Positions 48,601 through 62,367 of a stretch of DNA of 64,000 bases are shown here, piece by piece. Made by a program: the position numbers and the translations under genes. The stretch covers positions 330,001-394,000 of the forward strand of contig JANJXV010000044.1 of the NCBI GenBank assembly GCA_024803745.1. Direction: 5' to 3'. Below the pieces are notes generated by a model. The model did no database searches. It had not been told where the DNA came from and saw nothing but the letters and a program-made list of their open reading frames with translations. The stretch comes from Megascapheus bottae. Taxonomy: Eukaryota; Chordata; Mammalia; Rodentia; Geomyidae. Positions within the stretch are counted from its first letter, which is position 1, and each line of letters starts with the position of its first letter.

Positions 48601-51600
48601 AACCCTTAACCCTAACCCTAACCCTAACCCTAAATCTAACCCTTATCCTTACCCTAACCCTAACCTTAATCTTAATGCTAACCCTAACCCTAACACAAAA
48701 CCTAATCCTTACCCTAACCCTAAACCTAAACCTAACCCTAAATCTAACCCTTACCCTTACCCTAACCCTAACCCTAAACTTAATGCTAACCCGAACCCTC
48801 ACCCTAACCCTTACCCTTTCCCTAACCCCAATGCCTACCCTAACCCTAAACCTAACCAGAACCCTAACCCTTTCCCTAACCCTAAACTTAACCCTAACCC
48901 TAACATTCACCCTTACACTTACTCTAACTCTAACCGTCATCCTAACCCTAACCCTAACCCTAACCGTAACCCTTACCCTTAACCTAACCCTAACCCTAAC
49001 CCTAACCCTTACACTTACGCTATCCCTAAAACTAACTTTAATGCTAAACTTAAACCTAACCCTAAACCTAACCCGACCTCTAAACCTAACCCTAACACTA
49101 AACCTAACCTTAACACTTACCCTTACCCTAACCCAAACCCTAACCCTAACCCTTACACCTACCCTAAACCCAAACCTAACCCTAACCCTAACCCTTACCC
49201 TTTCCCTAACCTAACCCTAACCCTAACCTTAACCCTTACCCTAACCCTAACCCTAACCCTAACTCTAACCCCTAACCCTAACCCTAACCATAACACTAAC
49301 ACTTACCCTTACCCTAACATTAACCCTAACCCTAAACCTAAACTTAACCCTAAGCCTAAACCTAACCCTAACCCTTACAATTACCCTAACCCTATACCTA
49401 ATCCTAACCCTAACAATAACCCTAACTCCTAACTCTAACCCTACCACTAACCATAAATATAACCCTTACCCTTACCCTAACTCTAACACTAAATTTAATG
49501 CTAACCCTAAACCTAATACTTACCCTAACCCTAACACTAACCCTAAATCTTACCCTTACCTTATCCTAACCCTAACCCTAAACTTAATGCTAACCCTATC
49601 CCTAAGCCTAACCCTAACACTTACCCTAACCCTAATCCTAATCCTTACCCTACCCCTAACCCTAACCCTAACCCTTTTCCTAACCCTAACCTTAACCCTA
49701 ACCCTAAACCTAACCCTAACCCTCACCCTTACCCTTACTCTAACCCTAACCCTAACCCTAACCCTAACCCCTAATACTAACCCTAACCCTTATCTTACTC
49801 TATCCCTAACCCTAACCCTAACCCTAAAACTTACCCTAACCCTAAACCTAACCATAAACCTAACCCTAACCACTAACCCTAACCCTAACCCTAACCCTTA
49901 CTTAACCCTAATTCTAACTCTAACCATTAGCCTTACCCTAAACCTAAGCCTAAACCTAACCCTTAACCTAACCCTAACCCTAACCCTTACCTAATCCTAA
50001 CCCTAACACTAACCCCTAACCCTCACCCATACTCTAACGCTCCCCCTCACACTAACCCTTATCCTAACCCTTACCCTAATCCTAACCCCAACCCTAACCC
50101 TAACCCTTACCCTTACCCTCACCCTAACCCTAACCCTAAACCCAACCTTAAACCTAACCCTAACCCTTACCTTACCCTAACCCTAACCCTAACCCTTAAC
50201 CTAACCCTAACATTAACCCTAATCCTAACCCTTAACCTAACCATAATCCTTACCCTAACCCTAAACCTAAACCTAAACCTACACTTAACCCTAACCCTTA
50301 CGCTTACCCTAACCATAACCCTATCCCTAAACCTAACCCTAACCTTAACCCTTACCCTTACCATAACCCTAACCCCAAACCTAACCCTATCCCTAACCCT
50401 AACCCTAAACCGTACCCTAACCATAAACCTAATGCTTACTCTTACCCTAACCATAACCCCAAACGTAACCTTTACCCTAACCCTAAACCTTACCCTTACC
50501 CTAAACCTAACCCGAAACCTAACCCTAACCCTAACCTTAACCCTAAACATAACACTAAACCTAAACCTAACCCTTACCCTAACCCTAACCCTGAACCTAA
50601 CCATAACCCTAACCCATACCCTAACGCTAACCCTAACCCTTACTCTAACCCTAACCCTAATTCTTACCCTAACCCTCACCCTAACCCTAACCCTTACCTT
50701 TCCCTAACCCTAACCTTAACCCTAAACCTAACCCTAACCCTAACCCTAACCCTAACCTCACCCTTACCCTCACTCTAACCCTAACCCTAAACCTAACCAT
50801 AACCCTAACACCAACCCTAAGCCCTAACCCTAACCCTTACCCTTATCCTATCCCTAACCCTAACACTTACCCTAACCCTAAACCTAACCCTAAACCTAAC
50901 CCTAACCCTAATCCTAATCCTAACCCTAACCCTAACCCTAACCCTTACCCTAACCCTAACCCTGAACCTAAACCTAACCCTAACCCATACCCTTACCCTA
51001 ACCCTAAACCTAAACCTAACCCTAATCCTAACCCTAACCATTACCCTAACCATAACCCTAACCCTAAACATAAACCTAACCCTAACTCTAACTTTTACCC
51101 TAACCCTTACCATAACACTAACCCTTACCCTAAACCTAACCCTAAGCCTTACCCTAACCCAAACCCTAACCCCTAACCCCTAACCCTAACCATTACCCTA
51201 ACCCTAACCCTAACCCTTATCCTAAACCTAACCCTACCTCTAAACCTAACCCTAACCCTAACCCTAAATCTTACACTAAACCTAACCCTAACCCTTAGCC
51301 TAACCCTAACCCTAACCCTAACCTTAAACCTACCCCTAACCCTAACCCTTATCCTTACCCTAACCCTAACCCTAACCCTTACACTTAGCCAAACCTTAAC
51401 CCTAAACCTAACCCTTACTCTTACCCTAACCCTAACGCTACCCTAACCCCTAACCCTAACCCTAAACCTAACGCTAACTCTAACCCTTAGCCTTACCCTA
51501 AACTTAACCCTAACCCTAACCCTTATCCTAACCCTAACTCTAACCCTTAGACTTACACTAACCTTAACCCTAACCCTAACACTAACCCTAACCCTTACAC

Positions 51601-51870
51601 TAACCCTAACACTAACCCTAACCCCTAACCGTAATCCTAACCCTAACGTTCACCCTAACCCTAATCCTAACCCTAACCTTTACCCTAACCCTAACCCAAA
51701 CTCTAACGCTTAGCCTTACCTTAACCCTAACCCTAACCGTAACCCTTACCCTAAACCTAACCCTAACTCTTACCCTAAACCTAACCCTAATCCTAACACC
51801 TAACCCTAACCCTAAACCTAACGCTCACACTAACCCTAAACCTAACCCTAAACCTTACCCTAACGCTAAC
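48210..51870. repeat. 7.17-kb spaced duplication, copy 2
   Basis: Partner of 41,020-45,060. It holds one CCCCTAACCCCTAACCC phrase (51,170) where copy 1 and its neighbour hold two (44,344 and 45,332). It ends in the CGCTCACACTAACCC step near 51,830, equal to about 45,008. Confidence 0.88.
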
Positions 51871-54119
51871 CCTAACCCTAACCCTAACACTTACCCTACC
51901 CCTACCCCTACCCCTAACCCCAACCCTAAACCTAACCCTAACCCTTACCCTTACCCTAACCCTAACCCTTAACCTACCCCTAACCCGAACTCTTACCCTA
52001 AACCTTACCCTTACCCTAACCCTAAAACTAACCCTAACCCTAACCCTAACCCCTAACCCTAAGCCTAACTCTTTCTCTTACCCTAACCCTAACCCCAAAC
52101 CTAACCCTAATCCTTACCCTCTCCCTAACCCTAACCCTAAATTTAACCCTAAACCTAACACTAACCCTAACCCTAACCCTTACCCTAAACCTAACCCTAA
52201 CCCTAACCCTTACCCTTACCCTAACCCTAAATCTAACCCTAACCCTAACCCTTAACCTAACCCTAAACCTAACCCTAACCCTAACATTTACCCTAAACCT
52301 AACCCTAACACTGATCCTTACCCTTACCCTAAAACTAACTTTAAACCTAACCCTAACACTAACCCTAACCCTAAGCCTTACCTTTAACCCTAACCCTATC
52401 CCTAACCCTAACCCTAACCTTAACCCTAACCCTAACCCAAATCCTAACCCTAACCCTAACCCTAACCCTTAACTTACACAAACACTAACCTTAACCACAA
52501 ACCTAACCCTAACCCTAAGGCTAACCCTAACCTAACCCTTACACTAATCCTAACCCTAAACCTAACCACTAACCCTAACCCTTACCCTAACACTTACCCT
52601 TAACCTAACCCTAAACCTACCTCTAACCCTAACCCTAAATCTAACCATAAGCCTTACCCTAACCTTAAACCTAACCCTTAGCCTAAACCTAACCCTAACC
52701 CTAACCTCAACACTAACCCTAACCCTAACCCTAACCCTAACCCCAAACCTAACTCTAACGCTAAACCTTACCCTTATCCTAAACATAACCCTAAACCTAA
52801 CCCTGACCCCTAACCCTAACCGTAACCCTCACCCTTACCCTAACACTAACCCTAAACTTAACTCTAAACCTAACACTAACCCTAACCCTAACCCTAACTC
52901 TTACCCTGACCCTAAACCTAACCCTAACCCTAACCCTTACCCTTACCTTAAACCTAACCCTAACCCTAACTCTAACCCCTAACCCTAACCTTAACCTTAA
53001 ACATAACACTTACCCTAACCCTAACCCTAAATCTAACCCTACCCTTACCCTAACCCTAAGCCTAAACTTGATGCTAACCCTAACCCTAAACCGAAAACTA
53101 ATCCTTAGCCTAACCCTAACCCTAACCCTAAACCTAACCCTTAGCCTTACCCTAACCCTAACCTAACCTTAACCCCAAACCTAACCCTAACCCTAACCTA
53201 ACCCTTACCCTAATCCTAACCCTAACCCTAACCACTAACCCTAACCCTTACCCTAACCCTTACCCTTAACCTAACCCTAACCCTACCTCTAACCCTAACC
53301 CTAAATCTAACCGGAAGCCTTACCCTAACCCTAACCCTAACCCTTAGTCTAAACCTAACACTAACCCTAACCTCAACACTAACCCTAATCTTAACCCTAA
53401 ACCTTAACCTAACCTTTAGCCTTACCCTAACCCTAACCCTAACCCTAAACCTAACCTTAACCCCAAAACTTAACCCTAACCCTAACCCTAACCCTAAACT
53501 AACCCTTGCCCTAATCCTACCCCTAACCCTAACCACTAACCCTAACCCTTACCCTAACCCTTACCCTTAACCTAACCCTAACCCTACCTCTAACCCTAAC
53601 CCTTACCCTGACCCCTAACCCTAACCCTAACCCTCACCCTTACCCTAACCCTAACCCTGAACTTAACCCTAAACCTAACACTAACCCTAACCCTAACCCT
53701 GAACCTAAACCTAACACTAACCCTTACCCTTACCCTAAGCCTAAACCTAAACTTAACCCTAACCCTAACCCTAACTCTAACCCTAACCCTAAACCTAACC
53801 CTAACCATAACCCTTACCCTTACCCTAAACCTAACCCTAAACCTAAACCTTATTCTAACCCTAATCCTAACCCTAACATTAATTCTAACCCTAACCCTAA
53901 CCCTAACCCTAACTCTGAGCCTAATCCTAACCATAATCCTTACCCTTGCCCTAACCCTAACACTAAACCTAACCCTAACCCTCACCCGAAACCTAACCCT
54001 TACCCAAACCCTAACCTTAAACCTAACCCTAACCATAACCCTAACCCTTACCCTAACCCTACACTAACCCTATCCTAAACTTTACCCTTACTCTAACCCT
54101 AACCATAACCCTAACCCTT

Positions 54120-54150
<31 letters not shown>

Positions 54151-54540
54151 CTCTAACCCCTAACCCTAACCCTAACCTTAAACATAACAGTTACCCTAAC
54201 CCTAACCCTAAATCTACCCCTTACCCTTACCCTAACCCTAAGCCTAACCTTAATGCTAACCCTATCCCTTAACAGAAACCTAATCCTTACACTAACCCTA
54301 ACCCTAACTCTAAACCTAACCCTTACCCTTACCCTAACCCTAACCCTAACCTTAACCCTAACCCTAACCCTAACCCTAACCCTTACCCTTACCCTAACCC
54401 TAAGCCTAACCTTAATGCTAACCCTAACCCGAAACCTAATCCTTACCCTAACCCTAAGCCTAAACTTAATGCTAACCCTAACCCTAAACTGAAACCTAAC
54501 CCTTACCCTAACCCTAACCCTAACCCTAACCTAACCCTTA
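51871..54540. repeat. Degenerate block, entry to the CCGGAAGCC family
   Basis: Begins with unusual CCCCTACCCCTACCCC steps near 51,896. From 52.5 kb it shows the order that dominates 54.5-59.6 kb: ACCACTAACCC, then CTCTAACCC, then an AAGCC step, CCTCAACACTAACCC and CTAACGCTAAACC. The first CCGGAAGCC is at 53,311. ACTTGATGCTAA at 53,066 recurs at 58,601 (5,535 bp), and ACACTAACCCTATCCTAA at 54,061 recurs five more times to 63,001. Confidence 0.78.
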
Positions 54541-54544
54541 CCCA

Positions 54545-56306
54545 AATCCTAACCCTAACCCTAACCACTAACCCTAACCCTTACCCTAACCCTTACCCTT
54601 AACCTAACCCTAACCCTAACTCTAACCCTAACCCTAAATCTAACCGGAAGCCTTACCCTAACCCTAACCCTAACCCTAACCTCAACACTAACCCTAACCC
54701 TAACCCTAACCCTAACCCCAAACCTAACTCTAACGCTAAACCTTACCCTTATCCTGAACCTAACCCTAACCCTAACCCTGAACCCTTACCCTAACCCAAA
54801 CCTTTCTCCTTACCCTAGCCCTAAGCTTAACCTTAATGCTAACCCTAACCCTTAACCGAAACCTAATCCTTACCCTAACCCTAACCCTAACTCTAAACCT
54901 AACCCTTACCCTTATCCTAACCCTAACCCTAACCTTAACACTAACCCTAACCCTAACCCTAAACCTAACCATTACCCTTACCCTAACCCTAAACCTAACC
55001 CTAACCCTAACCTCAACACTAACCCTAACCCTAACCCTAACCCTAACCCTAACCCCAAACCTAACTCTAACGCTAACCCTAACCCTTACCCTAACCCTTA
55101 CCCTTAACCTATCCCTAGCCCTACCTCTAAACCTAACCCTAAATCTAACCGGAAGCCTTACCCTAACCCTAACCCTAACCCTTAGCCTAACCCTAAACCT
55201 AACCCTAACCTCAACACTAACCCTAACCCTAACCCTAACCCTAACCCCAAACCTAACTCTAACGCTAAACCTTACCCTTATCCTAAACCTAACCCTAACC
55301 CTAACCCTAACCCTGACCCCTAACCCTAACCCAAACCCTCATCCTTACCTTAAACCTAACCCTGAACTTAACCCTAACCCTAACACTAACCCTAACCCTA
55401 ACCTTAACCCCAAACTTAACCCTAACCCTAACCCTAACCCTAACCTAACCCTTACCCTAATCCTAACCCTAACCCTAACCACTAATCCTAACCCTTACCC
55501 TAACCCTTACCCTTAACCTAACCCTAACCCTAACCCTAACCCTAAACCTAACCCTAACCCTCACCCAAAACCTAACCCTTACCCTAACCCTAACCTTAAA
55601 CCTAACCCTAACCATAACCCTAACCCTTACCCTAACCCTATACCTAACCCTACACTAACCCTATCCTAACCTTTACCCTTACTCTAACCCTAACCCTAAC
55701 CCTAACCCTAACCCTTACCCTTACACAAACACTAAACCTAACCCTAACTCTAACCCCTAACACTAACCCTAACATTAAACATAACACTTACCCTAACCAT
55801 AACCCTAACCCTAAATCTAACCCTTACCCTTACCCTAACCCTAACCCTAAACTTAACCCTAACCCTAACCCTAACCCTTACCCTTACCCTAACCCTAACC
55901 CTAACCCTAACCCTAACCATAACCCTAACCCTAACCTTAACCCCAAACCTAACCCTAACCCTAACCCTAACCCTAACCTAACCCTTACCCTAACCCTAAC
56001 CCTAACCCTAACCACTAACCCTAACCCTTACCCTAACCCTTACTCTTAACCTAACCCTCACCCTAGCTCTAACCCTAACCCTAAATCTAACCAGAAGCCT
56101 TACCCTAACCCTAACCCTAACCTCAACACTAACCCTAACCCTAACCTTAACCCCAAACCTAACTCTAACGCTAAACCTTACCCTTATCCTAAACCTAACC
56201 CAAAGCCTAACCCTGAACCCTAACCCTAATCCTAACCCTCACCCTTACCCTAACCCTAACCCTGAGCCTAATCCTAACCATAATCCTTACCCTTACCCTA
56301 ACCCTA
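54545..56306. repeat. 2.09-kb tandem duplication, copy 1
   Basis: CCGGAAGCC at 54,644 and 55,149 matches 56,737 and 57,241 (offsets 2,093 and 2,092 bp). TTAATGCTAACCC near 54,834 matches 56,926 at 2,092 bp. After about 55,310 the offset drops to 2,019 (55,652 with 57,671 and 56,091 with 58,110). About 73 bp of copy 1 near 55,315-55,390 is therefore missing in copy 2. Otherwise the copies are very similar. Confidence 0.92.
56011..56306. repeat. 296-bp tandem repeat, copy 1
   Basis: ACCACTAACC at 56,011, CCAGAAGCC at 56,091 and CCTGAGCC at 56,261 all recur 296 bp on. Both copies carry the A form of the marker. The offset is constant, so the pair is recent. Confidence 0.92.
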
Positions 56307-56602
56307 ACCACTAACCCTAACCCTTACCCTAACCCTTACTCTTAACCTAACCCTAACCCTAGCTCTAACCCTAACCCTAAATCTAACCAGAAGCCTTACC
56401 CTAACCCTAACCCTAACCTCAACACTAACCCTAACCCTAACCTTAACCCCAAACCTAACTCTAACGCTAAACCTTACCCTTATCCTAAACCTAACCCAAA
56501 GCCTAACCCTGACCCCTAACCCTAATCCTAACCCTCACCCTTACCCTAACCCTAACCCTGAGCCTAATCCTAACCATAATCCTTACCCTTACCCTAACCC
56601 TA
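56307..56602. repeat. 296-bp tandem repeat, copy 2
   Basis: Repeats 56,011-56,306 at constant offset (56,307; 56,387; 56,557). The second 2.09-kb copy has this segment once (58,020-58,315), so the 296-bp step is private to copy 1 and postdates the larger duplication, or was lost once. Confidence 0.92.
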
Positions 56603-56639
56603 ACCCTAACCCTAACCCTAACCTAACCCTTACCCTAAT

Positions 56640-58325
56640 CCTAACCCTAACCCTAACCACTAACCCTAACCCTTACCCTAACCCTTACCCTTAACCTAAC
56701 CCTAACCCTAACTCTAACCCTAACCCTAAATCTAACCGGAAGCCTTACCCTAACCCTAACCCTAACCCTAACCTCAACACTAACCCTAACCCTAACCCTA
56801 ACCCTAACCCCAAACCTAACTCTAACGCTAAACCTTACCCTTATCCTGAACCTAACCCTAACCCTAACCCTGAACCCTTACCCTAACCCAAACCTTTCTC
56901 CTTACCCTAGCCCTAAGCCTAACCTTAATGCTAACCCTAACCCTTAACCGAAACCTAATCCTTACCCTAACCCTAACCCTAACTCTAAACCTAACCCTTA
57001 CCCTTACCCTAACCCTAACCCTAACCTTAACCCTAACCCTAACCCTAACCCTAAACCTAACCATTACCCTTACCCTAACCCTAAACCTAACCCTAACCCT
57101 AACCTCAACACTAACCCTAACCCTAACCCTAACCCTAACCCTAACCCCAAACCTAACTCTAACGCTAACCCTAACCCTTACCCTAACCCTTACCCTTAAC
57201 CTATCCCTAGCCCTACCTCTAAACCTAACCCTAAATCTAACCGGAAGCCTAACCCTAACCCTAACCCTAACCCTTAGCCTAACCCTAAACCTAACCCTAA
57301 CCTCAACACTAACCCTAACCCTAACCCTAACCCTAACCCCAAACCTAACTCTAACGCTAAACCTTACCCTTATCCTAAACCTAACCCTAACCCTAACCCT
57401 AACACTAACCCTAACCCTAACCTTAACCCCAAACTTAACCCTAACCCTAACCCTAACCCTAACCTAACCCTTACCCTAATCCTAACCCTAACCCTAACCA
57501 CTAATCCTAACCCTTACCCTAACCCTTACCCTTAACCTAACCCTAACCCTAACCCTAACCCTAAACCTAACCCTAACCCTCACCCAAAACCTAACCCTTA
57601 CCCTAACCCTAACCTTAAACCTAACCCTAACCATAACCCTAACCCTTACCCTAACCCTATACCTAACCCTACACTAACCCTATCCTAACCTTTACCCTTA
57701 CTCTAACCCTAACCCTAACCCTAACCCTAACCCTTACCCTTACACAAACACTAAACCTAACCCTAACTCTAACCCCTAACACTAACCCTAACATTAAACA
57801 TAACACTTACCCTAACCATAACCCTAACCCTAAATCTAACCCTTACCCTTACCCTAACCCTAACCCTAAACTTAACCCTAACCCTAACCCTAACCCTTAC
57901 CCTTACCCTAACCCTAACCCTAACCCTAACCCTAACCATAACCCTAACCCTAACCTTAACCCCAAACCTAACCCTAACCCTAACCCTAACCCTAACCTAA
58001 CCCTTACCCTAACCCTAACCCTAACCCTAACCACTAACCCTAACCCTTACCCTAACCCTTACTCTTAACCTAACCCTAACCCTAGCTCTAACCCTAACCC
58101 TAAATCTAACCAGAAGCCTTACCCTAACCCTAACCCTAACCTCAACACTAACCCTAACCCTAACCTTAACCCCAAACCTAACTCTAACGCTAAACCTTAC
58201 CCTTATCCTAAACCTAACCCAAAGCTTAACCCTGACCCCTAACCCTAATCCTAACCCTCACCCTTACCTAACCCTAACCCTGAGCCTAATCCTAACCATA
58301 ATCCTTACCCTTACCCTAACCCTAA
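56640..58325. repeat. 2.09-kb tandem duplication, copy 2
   Basis: Second copy of 54,545-56,306, shortened by about 73 bp. It runs from ACCACTAACCC near 56,657 to the CCCTGAGCCTAATCC step near 58,280. A 1-hexamer phase slip (CTTACCTAACCC near 58,264) sets it apart from copy 1 there. Confidence 0.92.
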
Positions 58326-60188
58326 CCCTAAACCTAACCCTAACCCGAAACCTAACCCTTACCCTAAACCTAACCTTAACCCTAACCCTAACCATAACCC
58401 TAACCCTATCCCTAACCCTACACTAACCCTATCCTAAACTTTACCCTTACTCTAACCCTAACCCTAACCCTTATCCTTACACTAACCCTAACCCTAACCC
58501 TAACTCTAACCCCTAACCCTAACCCTAACCTTAAACATAACACTTACCCTAACCCTAACCCTAAATCTAACCCTTACACTTACCCTAACCCTAAGCCTAA
58601 ACTTGATGCTAAACCTAACCCTTAACCGAAACCTAATCCTTACACTAACCCCAACCCTAACTCTAAACATAACCCTTACCCTTACCCTAACCCTAACCCT
58701 AACCTTAAACCTAACCCTAACTCTAACCCTAACCCTTACCCTTACCCTAACCCTAAGCCTAACCTTAATGCTAACCCTAACCCTAAACCGAAACCTAATC
58801 CTTACCCTAACCCTAACCTAACCCTTACCCTAACCCTAACCTAACCCTTACCCTAATCCTAACCCTAACCACTAACCCTAACCCTTACCCTAACCCATAC
58901 CCTTAACCTAACCCTAACCCTACCTCTAACCCTAACCATAAATCTAACCGGAAGCCTTACCCTAACCCTAACCCTAACCCTTAGCCTAACCCTAACCCAA
59001 ACCCTAACCTCAACACTAACCCTAACCCTAACCCTAACCCTAACCCTAACCCCAAACCTAACTCTAACGCTAAACCTTACCCTTATCCTAACCCTAAACC
59101 TAACGCTATCCCTGACCCCTTACCCTAACCCAAACCCTCATCCTTACCCTAACCCTAAGCCTAACATTAATGCTAACCCTAACCCTTAACCGAAACCTAA
59201 TCCTTACCCTAACCCTAACCCTAACTCTAAACCTAACCCTAACCCTAACCTTAACCCTAACCCTAAACCTAACCCTAAACCTAACCCTTACCCTTACCCT
59301 AACCCTAACCCTAACCCTAACCCTAAACTTTAGCCCAAACCTAACCCTAACCCCTAACCTAACCCTTACCCTTAACCTAACCCTAACCCTACCTCTAACC
59401 CTAACCCTAAATCTAACCAGAAGCCTTACCCTAACCCTAACCCTAACCCTTAGCCTAACCCTAACCCTAAACGTAACCTCAACACTAACCCTAACCCTAA
59501 ACGTATCCCTAAACCCAAACCTAACTCTAACGCTAAACCTTACCCTTATCCTACACCTAAACCCTAACCCTAACCCTGACCCCTAACCCTAACCCTAACC
59601 CTCACCCTTACCATAACCCTAACCCTAAACTTAAACCTAAACCTAACACTAACCCTAACCCTAACCCTTACCCTAACCCTAACCCTGAACCTAAACTTAA
59701 CCCTAACCCTTACCCTTACCCTAAGCCTAAACCTAAACCTAACTCTAACCCTAACCTTAACTCTTACCTAACACTAAACCTAACCCTAACCCTAACCCTT
59801 GCCCTTACCCTAAACCTAACCCTAAACCTAAACCTTACTCTTACCCTAATCCTAACATTAACATTAATTCTAACCATAACCCTAACCCTAAACCTTACCC
59901 TAACCCTAACCTTAATCCTTACCCTCACACTAACCCTAACCCTAACCCTTATCCTAACGCTAACCCTGAGCCTAATCATAATAATAATCCTTACCCTTAC
60001 CCTAACCCTAACCCTAAACCTAACCCTAACCATCACCCGAAACCTAACCCTTACCCTAACCCAAACCTTAACCCTAAAACTAACCATAACCCTAACACTT
60101 ACCCTAACCCTATCCCTAACCCTACACTAACCCTATCCTAAACTTTACCCTTACTCTAACCCTAACCCTAACCCTAACCCTAACCTTT

Positions 60189-60219
<31 letters not shown>

Positions 60220-61000
60220 CTCCAACCCCTAACCCTAACCCTAACCTTAAACAAAACACTTACCCTAATTCTAACCCTAAATCTAACCCTTACCCTTACC
60301 CTAACCCTAAGCCTAACCTTAATGCTAACCTTAACACTAAACCGAAACCTAATCCTTACCCTAACCCTAAACCTAACCCTTACCCTTACCCTAACCCTAA
60401 CCCTAAACTTAATGCTAACCCTAACCATAACCCTAACCCTTACCCTAACCCTAACCCTAATCCTTGCCCTAACCCTAACCCTAACCCTAACCCTAAACCT
60501 AACCCTAACCCTTTCCCTAAAGCTAACCTTAACCCTAAACCTAACCCTAACCCTAACCCTAAAGCTGACCCTTACCCTTACTCTAAACTTAACCCTAAAC
60601 CTAAACCTAACCCTAACCCTAACCCCTAACCCTAACCCTAACCCTTACCCTAAACCTAACCCTAACCCTTACCCTTACCCTAACCCTAACCCTAACTCTA
60701 ATCTAACCATAACCCTAATCCTAACCCTTACCCTCACCCTAACCCTAACGCTAAACTTAACCCCTAACCCCAGCCCTTACCCTAACCCTAACCCTAACCC
60801 TCACCCTTACCCTAACCCTAACCCTAATCCTTACCCTAACCCTAACCCTAAAGCTAACCCTAACCCTTTCCCTAACCCTAACCTTAACCCTAAACCTAAC
60901 CCTAACGCTAAAACTAACCCTAACCCTAACCCTCACCTTTACCCTTACTCTAAACCGAACCTTAAACTTAACCGTAACCCTAAACCTGACCCCTAAACCT
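58326..61000. repeat. Further diverged members of the 53-58 kb family
   Basis: ACACTAACCCTATCCTAA at 58,420 and 60,124, ACTTGATGCTAA at 58,601, and the CCRGAAGCC markers at 58,948 and 59,417 place this stretch in the same family as 52.5-58.3 kb. It is more diverged and more rearranged. The order around 60,124-60,330 follows 54,061-54,270 and 58,420-58,600. Confidence 0.8.
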
Positions 61001-62331
61001 AACTCTTACCCTTATCCTATCCCTAACACTAACCCTAACCCTAACACTTACCCTAACCCTAAACCTAATCCTAAACCTAACCCTAACCCTTACCCTAACC
61101 CTAACCCTTACCCTAACCCTAACCCTAACCCTAACCCCAACCCTAACAATTACCTTACCCTAACCCTAACCCTAACTCTTACCCTAACCCTAACCCTAAG
61201 CCTAACCCTAACCGCTAATACTAAACCTAACCCTAAACCAAACCCTAACCCCTAATCCTAACACTTACCCTTATGCTGTCCCTAACCCTAACCCTAACCC
61301 TAAAACTTACCCTAACCCTAACCTTACCCTTACCCTAACCCTAACCTTAAGTCTAACACTAAACCTAACCCTTACCCTAACCCTTACCCTCACCCTAACC
61401 CTAACCCTAAAACTAACACCTAACCCTAACCCTTACCCTAAACATAACCCTAAACCTAACCTTAACCCTAAAGCTAACCCTAACCCTTACCCTTACCTTA
61501 ACCCTAAACCTAACACTAACCCTAAACCTAACCCTTAACCTTACTCTAACCCTAAATGCTAACCCTAACCCTAACCCTAACCCTAACCCTTACTGTTCAC
61601 CTAACCCTAAACCTAACCCTAACCCTAACCCTATCACTTACTGTTACACTAACCCTAACCCTAACCCTAACCCTTACCCTAACCCTAACCCTAACACTAA
61701 ACCCTAACCCTACCCTAACCCTAACCCTAACCCGTACATAAACCCTAACCCTTATCCTAACCATAACCCTAACCCTTATCCTAACCCTAATCCTAACCCT
61801 AACATTAACCCTAACCCTAACACTAAACCTAAACCTTAACCTTACCCTAACCCTATCCCTAATCCTAACACTAACCCTAGCCTTAACCCTAACCCTAACC
61901 CTAACCCTTAACCTAACCCTAACCCTAACCCTAACCCTTACCCTTACCCTAACCCTAACCCTAATCTTAATGCTAACCTAACCCTAACCCTAAACCTAAC
62001 CCTATCCCTAACAGTTACCTTTACCCTAAGCCTAACCCTAACCCTAACCCTAACCCTAACCCTAACCCTAAACCTATCCCTTTCCCTTACCCTAACCCTA
62101 ACACTAAACCTAACCCTAACTCTAAAACTAATCCTTACCCTCACCCTAACCCTAAACCTAACACTAACCCTAACCCTAACCTTAACCCTTACCCTTACCC
62201 TAATCCTAAACCTAAACCAAAACCTAACCCTAATCCTAACACTTACCCTTACCCTAACCCTTACCCTAACCCTTACCCTTACCCTAACCCTAACCGTAAC
62301 CCTAACCCTTACCGTAACCCTAACCCTAACC

Positions 62332-62367
<36 letters not shown>

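Larger units (their letters stand above)
53311..59426. repeat. Dispersed series of ten CCRGAAGCC markers
   Basis: A strong departure from the hexamer, TCTAACCGGAAGCC or TCTAACCAGAAGCC, occurs at 53,311, 54,644, 55,149, 56,091, 56,387, 56,737, 57,241, 58,110, 58,948 and 59,417. The G form is at six sites and the A form at four (56,091; 56,387; 58,110; 59,417). Almost all are followed, at similar distance, by CCTCAACACTAACCC and by CCAAACCTAACTCTAACGC. The series marks amplification of a unit of a few hundred bases. Confidence 0.9.

Noticed and set aside
53311..59426. CCGGAAGCC series as functional ETS-factor enhancers
   Set aside because: The core matches, but four of ten copies carry A at the key G and the copies follow the duplication pattern. 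Function cannot be claimed from sequence, so it is kept only as an observation to test.
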